The notes below the pieces were generated by a model, which ran no database searches, was not told where the DNA came from, and saw only the letters and a list, made by a program, of their open reading frames with translations. Source: Prevotella sp. CAG:732 (GTDB taxonomy: Bacteria; Bacteroidota; Bacteroidia; Bacteroidales; Bacteroidaceae). Taken from it: a stretch of DNA of 22,546 nt. The DNA lies in assembly GCA_000436035.1 (NCBI GenBank), contig FR893261.1, positions 12,390 through 34,935 on the forward strand, given 5' to 3'. The position numbers and the translations under genes were made by a program. Below, in pieces: positions 15,336-22,546 of the stretch. The first letter of the stretch is position 1. The number at the start of each line of letters is the position of its first letter.

Positions 15336-17036
15336 TTATCTCACTCCCACTCTAGCCTCGGCGACATTGACCACATAGTCGCCGAGCTTCTCACACTCCT
15401 GTATGATGTCCATATACATCGTTCCTACACCATAGGTATAGAGGTGGTTATCGACATCATCCAGGTTCTGGTTGCGAAGCTGGTTGCGATAGTTATTGAT
15501 TTCCGTCTCGATATTGAACGTGTGGGTCATCGTGAGCGTATGACGGTCGTGGGTGAACATATAGTTCATCTGCGTCAAAGCCTCATCCACCAACTTAAAC
15601 ATCTGATGGATGTTCTGATACTGCTGGTCAGTGAAGTCCTCCTTGTTGTCCTTCTTGCGCTTGATGGTGCGAGAGATATTGAAGCAACTGTCGCCAATGC
15701 TCTCTATCTCTGAGATTTCACGGAGCATGGCACGAATCTTCGCCTTGGTATCATCACTCAGATGAGCATCGCTCACCTGGTCGAGATACTTCGCTATTTC
15801 TATCTCCATACTGTCGGAGATTCCCTCATACTTCTCGATACGCTCATAGAGCTTGTCGAAGTTCTTGTGATCCGTTGTCCCCAAGAGTTCCATCACCATA
15901 CCAAACATACGATGGATGCGATCGCCGAAACTGCTGATTTCCTTCTGAGCCTCGAAGACAGATAGTTCAGGGGTCTTCATGATACCCGTTTGGATGAAAC
16001 GCAGACGGAAGTCCTCATCCTCCTTGTCAGCCTTCGGTTTGATAAGTTGGCAAACCAACTTCTCTATCTGAGGTATAAACCAGATGAGAACTGCTGTATT
16101 ACACACATTAAAACAGGTGTGGAACATCGCCAAGACGATAGGCAGCAACGTAGCTTTCTGGGCTGCCGACATATTTCCATCCGGATTATATCCTACCAAT
16201 GAACATACAAAGTTGACGAAAGGATAGAACAGACAGAGCACCCAAATGACACCAAACACATTAAATACAAGATGGGCCAAAGCGGCACGTCGGGCCTGTG
16301 CATTGGCACCCAATGCAGCGAGATTGGCAGTAGCCGTCGTTCCGATATTCTCACCCATCACTAAGGCAATACCGAGATAGATAGGAAGTACACCGGTAGA
16401 ACAGAGCAGGATGGTAATAGCCATGACGGCAGCCGAACTCTGTACGATACAGGTAATGACCGTACCTATCAGAAGGAATGTGATGATGGTAAGATGGCTC
16501 TTCGTATCAAAAGAACTGAAGAAGTCGATGACCGAAGGATTGTGTTCCAGATCGAGATCCTTTCCTGCAGCACTCAAAAGAACGAGGGCGAAGAAGAGGA
16601 AAGCAATACCAAAAAGGAAATCGCCGAAATAGCGCCGTTTCTTACTGTATATCAGCATGATGCCTAAGAAGAATGCGGGGAACACGACTATCGTGAGATC
16701 GACATTATAGCCCAGCGACATAATCCATGCCGTAAGCGTGGTACCGATATTGGCACCCATGATGACGGAGATGGCTTGAGCCAAGGTGAGAAGACCTGCG
16801 TTGACAAAGGAAACCGTCATCACGGTAGTAGCAGAAGAACTCTGCACGGCACAGGTAATAAATGTACCTGTAAGCATACCCGTGAGCCGATTGGTTGTCA
16901 TCGCTCCTAAGATGTGTCGCAACTGAGATCCTGCCATTTTCTGCAAAGCCTCACTCATCACTTTCATACCGTAGATGAGCAATGCCAGAGAACCGAGAAT
17001 CTGAAAAAAAATCACAAGATATTGACTTGTACTCAT
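15336..17036 (-). CDS. Na+/phosphate cotransporter (NptA/PNaS family) with C-terminal PhoU-like domain
   Basis: This 566-residue inner-membrane protein has about eight hydrophobic segments in residues 1-340. They include the two inverted Na/Pi-cotransporter repeats, each with the QSSSA signature: VQSSSATTVMTVSFVNAG (65-81) with GANIGTT (94-100), and VQSSAAVMAITILLCSTG (198-215) with GENIGTT (228-234). Residues about 370-560 form a cytoplasmic helical PhoU-like domain (ISEIESIGDSCFNISRTIKRKK; ECEKLGDYVVNVAEA), usually thought to tune transport. It should import phosphate with sodium. It stands alone between a convergent sirtuin gene and the terminator of the second susCD locus. A candidate -7 element lies at 17078-17085, and direct repeats with 11-bp spacing upstream of it look like a Pho box. 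Confidence 0.93.
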   Translation of the reverse strand: MSTSQYLVIFFQILGSLALLIYGMKVMSEALQKMAGSQLRHILGAMTTNRLTGMLTGTFITCAVQSSSATTVMTVSFVNAGLLTLAQAISVIMGANIGTTLTAWIMSLGYNVDLTIVVFPAFFLGIMLIYSKKRRYFGDFLFGIAFLFFALVLLSAAGKDLDLEHNPSVIDFFSSFDTKSHLTIITFLLIGTVITCIVQSSAAVMAITILLCSTGVLPIYLGIALVMGENIGTTATANLAALGANAQARRAALAHLVFNVFGVIWVLCLFYPFVNFVCSLVGYNPDGNMSAAQKATLLPIVLAMFHTCFNVCNTAVLIWFIPQIEKLVCQLIKPKADKEDEDFRLRFIQTGIMKTPELSVFEAQKEISSFGDRIHRMFGMVMELLGTTDHKNFDKLYERIEKYEGISDSMEIEIAKYLDQVSDAHLSDDTKAKIRAMLREISEIESIGDSCFNISRTIKRKKDNKEDFTDQQYQNIHQMFKLVDEALTQMNYMFTHDRHTLTMTHTFNIETEINNYRNQLRNQNLDDVDNHLYTYGVGTMYMDIIQECEKLGDYVVNVAEARVGVR

Positions 17037-17077
17037 AAATGTTTTGTTACGTGGAAATACTCGTTACATTTCGTTTG

Positions 17078-17085
17078 CAAATTTA
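17078..17085 (-). promoter_or_regulatory. candidate -7 element of the phosphate transporter gene
   Basis: The minus strand reads TAAATTTG, fitting TAnnTTTG, and lies about 40 bp upstream of ATG 17036. The -33 position has TTTC rather than TTG, which would suit an activator-dependent promoter. Confidence 0.45.
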
Positions 17086-17131
17086 ATAAGATTTCTGCTG
17101 ATTCCGAAATATTTGCGACAGATATTTCAAG

Positions 17132-17150
17132 TTGTAACAGGATTGTAACA
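17132..17150 (-). promoter_or_regulatory. direct repeat resembling a Pho box
   Basis: The minus strand reads TGTTACA-ATCC-TGTTACA, two identical 7-mers with an 11-bp period. That is the 7+4+7 layout of PhoB and PhoP binding sites, and the word resembles their TGTCA/TTAACA-type half-sites. It lies roughly 60-80 bp upstream of the predicted transcription start of a phosphate transporter gene. The regulator itself is not in the window. Confidence 0.4.
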
Positions 17151-17171
17151 TCTCTGACAAGAAAGAAGAAA

Positions 17172-17221
17172 AGAAGGCTCGCAGAAACGTCCTCCTATAA
17201 GGGAACTTCCGCAAGCCTTCT
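17172..17221 (-). terminator. Rho-independent terminator of the second susCD locus
   Basis: A 15-bp stem (17172-17186 with 17207-17221; minus-strand core AGAAGGCTTGCGGAA pairing with TTCTGCGAGCCTTCT, two G-U pairs) lies 41 bp after the last stop codon. It is followed on the minus strand by TTTCTTCTTTCTT. Confidence 0.8.
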
Positions 17222-17262
17222 CCATAGATACCTATTTTAAATATATGAGAGAGAATTACCAA

Positions 17263-18840
17263 CTAATCGTTGTTGTTGTATGTCAAATAGCCAAATTGCA
17301 TGTCATCGCTACTGTAATTGGTGTTTATGAATCTCACGCACTTCACCTTGCCTGTTCCTTCCATGGTCATCAATGGCTTGCCTACAGGAGCACCGCCATT
17401 GGTGTCATAGAAGTAGAGTTTATAGGTGTTCCCTTTCTGGGTTCCCACAATCAAGTAATCGAATGGAGTACCACCACTCAAGGCTGGATTCCAGAACTGG
17501 TTAGCCACAAAGTCGATAGTCTCACCAGCCGGGATACCTTCAGGCTTCACTTCTATCTCTCCCATGTCATCATCCTTAAAGTTCATGGCATACAAACGTC
17601 CTGCATCCACACAATATAGATAAGAGGCCGTGACGCCATTGATGCCATAATAGGAAGCATTGGCGGCATGAGACCCCTCGCGAAGTGGTTTGCGAGCAGT
17701 TAGCGTGATACCTTGAAACGAACCCTCCGTGAGATAAATATATCGCTTTGCTGTTACATTGTCACGCATGATGACTACACCCGTCGCTCCACTTGGCAAG
17801 CGGTTATAGCCACAGCCCAAACACTCATAATTGGCCAAATTTTGCGTTTCTTCACTGCCAGTCATGTTCTCATAAAGCAAAGGAGAGACATCCAAGAGGT
17901 AGCCGTATGCCAGCAAGTTATGGTTTTGGGCATCCCACAAGACACCACCACCATACGAATCAATATCTGTAAAGAAATAACGGCTACCACCGCATTCACT
18001 CACAGGCATGCCATACTGACCAGTAGAAGGATTGCTATTAGAAATTGGCATTTTCGATTCATAAAATCCATGGTTGGTCAACATGCAATTGGATACACTG
18101 CCATTGAAGAAGGCGTAAGGAAACTCAGAATTCTCCATAGTTCCATACATTACATTGTTTCTGGAAAAAGCAGTTTTGAAGTCGGTCGTACGCTTCACCC
18201 TGAAATCACCACTCTCAGTCGTCACATACAACATATTGGCAACTTCCATCTGGTCATTGTCAGGGTTGACGTAGTAGGCATTATACTGAGCGCCCATAGA
18301 GAGAGGCTTTCCATGCAAGGCCTCACCATCCATGGAGGCAATAATGTTATAGCCCGTCTTTCCATCCTTCGTAATCAAATCCACATCGGAATTTCCATCC
18401 GTCGTTTCCTTCAAGACATAGAATCCTTGCGAGAAAGTGGTACGCACCGTCAAGGAAGTCCTCTTGTAGACAGTATAGCCCGACTTTCCCTGTGCTACCA
18501 AGCGCACTTGATAGGTACCAGGAGACAAGTTGACCTCATAGTGCAAGTCTTTCTCATGCCCTATCACCTCAGGCTGTATTTCATTTCCATCTTTATCTTT
18601 AGAACCTGTGGTAGAGTTCAACAACAACCAAGAATAAGTAACATCCTCCTGACTCTCGACTGTTGGTGTAATATCGAGGGTCTCGCCCATATAAGCCACC
18701 TGGGAATAGCTATCGGAAATCCCGGATATGATAATGTCGCCGACATCATTACCGCTCAGGGAACTGTCATCACTAAAACAAGATGACAGAGAGAGCGTCA
18801 TTGCCAACGCTAATGCTTGATATATGATTTTTTTCATCAT
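17263..18840 (-). CDS. PKD-like family surface lipoprotein
   Basis: The protein has 525 residues with lipobox LSSC (Cys21) and the following FSDDSS, an acidic export-type motif, so surface display is likely. Residues about 30-130 look like a PKD/Ig-type β-sandwich (VTYSWLLLNSTTGSK, then LSPGTYQVRLVAQGKSGY), the pattern of the 'PKD-like' family found at the end of SusC-SusD-DUF4843 operons. The rest (about 135-520) is β-rich with repeated short strands, such as GGVLWDAQNHNLLAYGY and VDAGRLYAMNF, suggesting a β-propeller. Its function is unknown; a ligand-binding role beside the SusCD transporter is likely. It is the last gene of the operon, 33 bp after the DUF4843-like gene, and is followed by a terminator. 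No catalytic motif was recognised. Confidence 0.78.
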   Translation of the reverse strand: MMKKIIYQALALAMTLSLSSCFSDDSSLSGNDVGDIIISGISDSYSQVAYMGETLDITPTVESQEDVTYSWLLLNSTTGSKDKDGNEIQPEVIGHEKDLHYEVNLSPGTYQVRLVAQGKSGYTVYKRTSLTVRTTFSQGFYVLKETTDGNSDVDLITKDGKTGYNIIASMDGEALHGKPLSMGAQYNAYYVNPDNDQMEVANMLYVTTESGDFRVKRTTDFKTAFSRNNVMYGTMENSEFPYAFFNGSVSNCMLTNHGFYESKMPISNSNPSTGQYGMPVSECGGSRYFFTDIDSYGGGVLWDAQNHNLLAYGYLLDVSPLLYENMTGSEETQNLANYECLGCGYNRLPSGATGVVIMRDNVTAKRYIYLTEGSFQGITLTARKPLREGSHAANASYYGINGVTASYLYCVDAGRLYAMNFKDDDMGEIEVKPEGIPAGETIDFVANQFWNPALSGGTPFDYLIVGTQKGNTYKLYFYDTNGGAPVGKPLMTMEGTGKVKCVRFINTNYSSDDMQFGYLTYNNND

Positions 18841-18873
18841 CAGTATTGCTTTATCAAATTAAAACATCATGTA

Positions 18874-19695
18874 TTAATAATCGTCTTCCGACACAAAGGT
18901 AACTGGAGTACCATCAGCCTCGCAAAGCGGACCTTCGCCCTTTGCCTCACGCTCGGCGTTCACTTCCTCCAACCGCTGTGTCAACTTTTGAGTCAAGTAT
19001 GTGAGGTAACTGGAGTCACCATCCATCAGCGACTTGATGTACTCGTCATCCCACTTCTCGCCAGTTTGTTCGATAAGGAACTTGTGCTTGACGACACCAT
19101 AGGTACCAAAGTAGTTCCAAAATCCCCATGGCCATTCATCGTCACCATAGTTGTAGTTCCACATAGACGGTTCAGACAACTGGTCAGTAAACTCTATCGT
19201 ACGCTCACAATATGGGTCATATCCATTGGCGAAATACTCATTGGGCTTAATGGCGAACTTCAAGACGACATTCTCTGTTTTCAAAGAAGCATCACGTAAC
19301 AACACCACAGGAATCTTCGTACGGGCCTTACCTGCTGGCACAACATAATATTTCTGTAAAGAAGGGGTGCTGAAAGACTGATAGTGCTTATCTGCCACAG
19401 CATTGTTGGCCCCATCCACCTGCACTTGTTCCAAAGAGATAGGTCTATCATTATCAGCTATAAATCCCATGGTCTCCACTTCAAACCATAGGGTATCGTC
19501 CACAGCCGTTTCTGGTCCATAGACAAAAGAATAGGAACTACGAGCCAATTCCGGCCTAAAATTTTTCGTTGAAGAAATATCATAGTAAAAATTCAATCGG
19601 CTCGTGGAGTCACTATAAACAGGCAAATCTTTCTCGCAGGATGCCAATGACAGTACGCCTACCCATGCCAGTATATAAAATATAAATCTTTTCAT
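18874..19695 (-). CDS. DUF4843-like lipoprotein of a SusCD operon
   Basis: The protein has 273 residues with lipobox LASC (Cys20), then EKDLPVYSD, an acidic start consistent with surface export. The next stretch fits DUF4843: RLNFYYDI, SYSFVYGPETAVDDTLWFEVETMG and a later KAKTKI-type strand with FAIKPNEYF. This family almost always sits between susD and a PKD-like lipoprotein gene, which is exactly the order here. It may be an accessory ligand-binding protein of the transporter; nothing more is known from sequence. It follows susD by 22 bp, so it is part of the same transcript. The assignment rests on motif memory together with gene order. Confidence 0.75.
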   Translation of the reverse strand: MKRFIFYILAWVGVLSLASCEKDLPVYSDSTSRLNFYYDISSTKNFRPELARSSYSFVYGPETAVDDTLWFEVETMGFIADNDRPISLEQVQVDGANNAVADKHYQSFSTPSLQKYYVVPAGKARTKIPVVLLRDASLKTENVVLKFAIKPNEYFANGYDPYCERTIEFTDQLSEPSMWNYNYGDDEWPWGFWNYFGTYGVVKHKFLIEQTGEKWDDEYIKSLMDGDSSYLTYLTQKLTQRLEEVNAEREAKGEGPLCEADGTPVTFVSEDDY

Positions 19696-19717
19696 CGTTA
19701 TTTCATTTTAATAAAGA

Positions 19718-21220
19718 TCACTTGTTACTATCATACTCAGTAGAAGGCAAAGGAAGAATATAGCTATCCTCTGTCATTACGTCATCGTCATTCCACTTCA
19801 TTTTCTTGGCAGCTGTTCGTTTGTAAACATAGAACATCTGTCCCTCCGCAAACAACTCACGGCGATACTCATTAATCATTTCCTCGTGAGCAGCCGCCAC
19901 CGTCTCGAAAGGTTGATAAAGCGTATATTGACAAGCGGCCATATAAGTGGCGTACAAAGATCGAATCTCTTCCAATGATTTGCTTGTCTCCATGGCGATA
20001 AGGTAAACCTCTGACATACGAAGCATAGGAATAATCTGATACTTGGTCGTCAAATACCCATTCTCAGCCTTGGACTCATCATACCAATACTTCTTGATAG
20101 AAGGACAAACCTGACCAAAAGGATTCTTGGTCTGGCGATTCCACCAATTCAAGTAACGATTGTGAGATGCAGTGCTACCTGGGACGGAAGCATACAAATC
20201 AGACAACATCTGGTTTGAGATGTAAGACTCCTCCTCACGTGCCTGTATTGTCAAACCACCGATAAGAACCTTGTTGGCATAGGTGTTTATGTCATACTTG
20301 CTGAGATAGAACAAGCACTCCGAAGGCAAGGCATTGTAACCTTTCGTCAAATCAGAAGCACCACTCAAAGCCATCAAAGGTTCGCCATCCGCCCCTTTGG
20401 CATTGATAATCTCCATTGCAATATCGTGAGCTTCCTGCGTTTCGCCCAAGTAAAGAGCCATACGAGCATGAAGGGCACGAACCGCCCAATAATTGAGTCG
20501 AGATTGACGGAAACACATGTAATCATCCTCTGCATCTGTAGCATAGTTGAGCTGCGAGTAAGTCTGACTGAAAATAGGATCGTTATCCTTCAGCGATGCC
20601 TCAGCCTTCAGGATATCCTTCTTCAAATTGCTTACATAATCTGCGAAAGCATAATACTGAGGCATCTCATCAATGCTCGTTGTATAAGAATAAGGCAAAG
20701 ACACTTGCTTAGTCGCACCTTGAGGTATCTGACCAAACAAACGGAGCACATCAAACTGGCAATAAGCACGAATAGCATACGCCTCACCCGTGATAACGGC
20801 ACGCTTCGTCTCATTGCCAATGTTCTCTCCGCGTTTCTCCAAGTTCTTGAGCAACACGTTGGCAGAGGAAATCACATTGAACAACTTGCCATAAATAGCC
20901 TTGATGGCAGGACGCACATTGTCCTTGTCATACTGATGGTGATAAAGATAATAACGTGTAGGGTCACTATCCTCGTCTATATCCTTAATATACCATAAGT
21001 TTGCCAAATCCTCAATATTGGTCATCGTCAGACGCTGACCATATGCGTCTGTATTTGCCATTTCCATATAACATCCCGTCAAGGCATCACGGAATCCATG
21101 ATAAGACTCAAATTGATTTTTCTCCTTTTGAATGTTCTCACCTCGCACATCCAACCAATCATCACAAGATGTTGTGAGAGCGAGGGCGGTAAACAAGATT
21201 GCTATATATTTTTTCATCAT
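19718..21220 (-). CDS. SusD/RagB family outer-membrane nutrient-binding lipoprotein
   Basis: The protein has 500 residues with lipobox TTSC (Cys19) followed by DDWLDV, the most typical SusD mature N-terminus. An N-terminal helical region carries YHGFRDALTGCYMEMAN and the TPR-like ITGEAYAIRAYCQFDVLRLFGQIP. The C-terminal block has PMLRMSEVYLIAMETSK and INEYRRELFAEGQMFYVYKR, the counterparts of the family's RxxE and ERxxEL-x-GE-x-xR-xxDL motifs. It should cover the SusC barrel encoded upstream and bind the imported ligand at the cell surface. It is 20 bp after susC and 22 bp before the DUF4843-like gene. It is clearly different in sequence from the first SusD in this window, so the two loci probably serve different substrates. 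Confidence 0.94.
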   Translation of the reverse strand: MMKKYIAILFTALALTTSCDDWLDVRGENIQKEKNQFESYHGFRDALTGCYMEMANTDAYGQRLTMTNIEDLANLWYIKDIDEDSDPTRYYLYHHQYDKDNVRPAIKAIYGKLFNVISSANVLLKNLEKRGENIGNETKRAVITGEAYAIRAYCQFDVLRLFGQIPQGATKQVSLPYSYTTSIDEMPQYYAFADYVSNLKKDILKAEASLKDNDPIFSQTYSQLNYATDAEDDYMCFRQSRLNYWAVRALHARMALYLGETQEAHDIAMEIINAKGADGEPLMALSGASDLTKGYNALPSECLFYLSKYDINTYANKVLIGGLTIQAREEESYISNQMLSDLYASVPGSTASHNRYLNWWNRQTKNPFGQVCPSIKKYWYDESKAENGYLTTKYQIIPMLRMSEVYLIAMETSKSLEEIRSLYATYMAACQYTLYQPFETVAAAHEEMINEYRRELFAEGQMFYVYKRTAAKKMKWNDDDVMTEDSYILPLPSTEYDSNK

Positions 21221-21240
21221 TATATTCTTATTTTATAGAT

Positions 21241-22546
21241 TTAAAACAGCAATTTCACACTTGCCTGAATATTACGTGCATATGGATAGCTCGTACCACG
21301 CTCCATCTTGACCGTACCCCAGTGAGCCAAGTCGTTGATGTTAACTCCTACTATCAAGCTATTGAGTTTGAAACATCTCTGTAAGTACTCGCACTTCAAC
21401 TTATATTGCAAACTGATGGACTGCAACTCCAACACATTGTTGTCCATGACATATCTGGAAGTCGCCTTTGATGTGTAGTTGGACAACTTTGGGAAGAACA
21501 CGACATCACCAGCCTGATACCAGCGACTACTCAACACACGTTCATCCACATTTTGGTTTCGAATAGCATACAATCCGATTTCCACACGATCACGCAAAGT
21601 AGAGTTGTAAACTTTACCTCCCCAATAATAGCCAAAAGAGGCATTGAAGGTAAAATCTCCCCACTGGAACATTGTATTCAAATTGCCACGGTACTTAGGA
21701 TCTGCACTTCCACAATACACCTTGTCCTGCGCCTTCCAAGTATCCGTAATATTACCATTCTTATCGAGATAGATTTCCTTACCAGTACTTGGGTCGATAC
21801 CCAAAGAACGAACTGCATAGATAGCATTCTGTGGTCTTCCCTCATAGAAGAGGTTCTGGATGCCAGAAGCATCATCATCATCGGCATCACTATTCATGTA
21901 AGCCTCCGTCTGATCCTTGATAGCTTGTGACAGATGGGTTATCTCATTCTTATTATAGACAAGTTGGGCACCTACCAACCAATTTATCTTGCGCTTGACG
22001 TCACGGATGATATATCCTTGCAAGGCAGCCTCCCAACCAACGTTCTTCACCTCACCTATGTTGGCACGATAAGAAGAAAAGCCCATGGAGAGAGGAAGGT
22101 CCATGGAAGACAAAAGGTTGTTGGTCTTCTTGGCATAGACATCAAAAGAACCCTTGATGCGATTATCCAACAATCCGAGCTCTGTACCAATGTTCATCTC
22201 CTTGGTAGTCTGCCAAGTCAGGTTTGGATTTCCGAAGCCACCCAACTGCGCTCCCATCCAGTTCATATAACGGTTGTCACTCACATACTTATAATAAGTA
22301 TAGGCATCTGTCTCCAAGGCACCTGAAGCGGCACCCGTCTCACCGTATGAAGCCTTCAGGCGAAGCATATTAACGACAGAGTTTCCCTTAAGGAATTTCT
22401 CGTTGTGAAGGTTCCAACCTATACCTGCGCTCCAAAAAGGAGAATACTTCTTATCACTACCATAAGAAGAATTACCATCAATACGATAAGAGAAGTCCAC
22501 GTAATACTTAGTATTATAAGTATAGTTGACATTGGCGGTCACACCA
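21241..22546 (-). CDS. SusC/RagA family TonB-dependent receptor, C-terminal part (5' end outside window)
   Basis: The frame is open through the right edge, where it reads on through GGT-GTG, so the visible 434 residues are the C-terminal part of a SusC of about 1000 residues. They are all β-barrel: NYTYNTKYYVDFSYRIDGNSSYGSDKKY, then the well-conserved SusC segment SAGIGWNLHNEKFL with LRLKASYGETGAASG, NIGTELGLLDNRIKGSFDVY, and a final strand ending LLF, with terminal Phe for BAM insertion. Signal peptide, STN, plug and TonB box lie outside, so it cannot be said whether this locus is FecR-controlled. The susD gene follows after 20 bp. Confidence 0.94.
   Translation of the reverse strand, partial: GVTANVNYTYNTKYYVDFSYRIDGNSSYGSDKKYSPFWSAGIGWNLHNEKFLKGNSVVNMLRLKASYGETGAASGALETDAYTYYKYVSDNRYMNWMGAQLGGFGNPNLTWQTTKEMNIGTELGLLDNRIKGSFDVYAKKTNNLLSSMDLPLSMGFSSYRANIGEVKNVGWEAALQGYIIRDVKRKINWLVGAQLVYNKNEITHLSQAIKDQTEAYMNSDADDDDASGIQNLFYEGRPQNAIYAVRSLGIDPSTGKEIYLDKNGNITDTWKAQDKVYCGSADPKYRGNLNTMFQWGDFTFNASFGYYWGGKVYNSTLRDRVEIGLYAIRNQNVDERVLSSRWYQAGDVVFFPKLSNYTSKATSRYVMDNNVLELQSISLQYKLKCEYLQRCFKLNSLIVGVNINDLAHWGTVKMERGTSYPYARNIQASVKLLF

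Noticed and set aside
15357..15386. Hairpin with a 9-bp stem as the sirtuin terminator
   Set aside because: It lies in the conserved 3' coding part of the phosphate transporter and is not followed by a T-tract, so it may be a codon-driven coincidence.
17713..18786. A 357-codon plus-strand open frame antisense to the PKD-like gene
   Set aside because: The minus-strand frame has a lipoprotein signal, domain pattern and operon context; the plus frame has none.

Overview
The window looks like chromosomal DNA from a gut- or oral-type Bacteroidota, most probably a Prevotella/Segatella-like species. The reasons are two SusC/SusD (RagA/RagB) outer-membrane uptake loci, lipoproteins whose mature N-termini carry acidic Bacteroidota export signals, a FecR anti-sigma factor, promoters of the TTG-N19/20-TAnnTTTG type, and A- or purine-rich leaders without strong Shine-Dalgarno sites. 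Species is inferred from general protein character, not from a marker gene. I see no rRNA, tRNA, CRISPR array, transposase or phage gene.

Layout from left to right. Positions 1-7802 hold a minus-strand locus, transcribed right to left: fecR (anti-sigma), susC with an STN signalling domain, susD, a degenerate metallopeptidase-like lipoprotein and a FISUMP-domain lipoprotein cut by the left edge. Positions 7803-8271 are a gene-free stretch with a striking nested inverted repeat, a 22-bp tandem repeat and a terminator. Positions 8272-11098 encode a type II glutaminyl cyclase and, upstream of it, a fusion of a C26-type glutamine amidotransferase to an M19 dipeptidase. Positions 11214-11681 hold an Lrp/AsnC regulator. 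Positions 11858-14414 hold three tandem FKBP-type prolyl isomerases that appear directed to periplasm, lipoprotein and cytoplasm. A divergent promoter pair separates these from a sirtuin gene on the plus strand (14626-15330), which converges within 5 bp on a Na+/phosphate cotransporter with a PhoU-like tail (15336-17036). Positions 17263-22546 are a second minus-strand uptake locus: susC (cut by the right edge), susD, a DUF4843-like lipoprotein and a PKD-like lipoprotein, ended by a terminator.

How it fits together. Both SusCD loci encode pedestal-bin importers plus surface lipoproteins, but neither shows a glycoside hydrolase or other degradative enzyme, so their substrates cannot be named from this window. 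The first is probably under FecR/STN trans-envelope control, but its sigma factor is not adjacent. The glutaminyl cyclase is the enzyme type expected to cyclise N-terminal Gln on exported proteins, and the complete SusC here has Gln directly after its predicted signal peptidase cut. The prolyl isomerases and the cyclase together suggest a block concerned with maturation and folding of envelope proteins, next to peptide/amino-acid turnover functions.

Nothing here is clearly a wholly new system. The best candidates for a closer look are the nested inverted repeat upstream of the orphan fecR, the amidotransferase-dipeptidase fusion, the metallopeptidase-like lipoprotein lacking HExxH, and the glutaminyl cyclase link.
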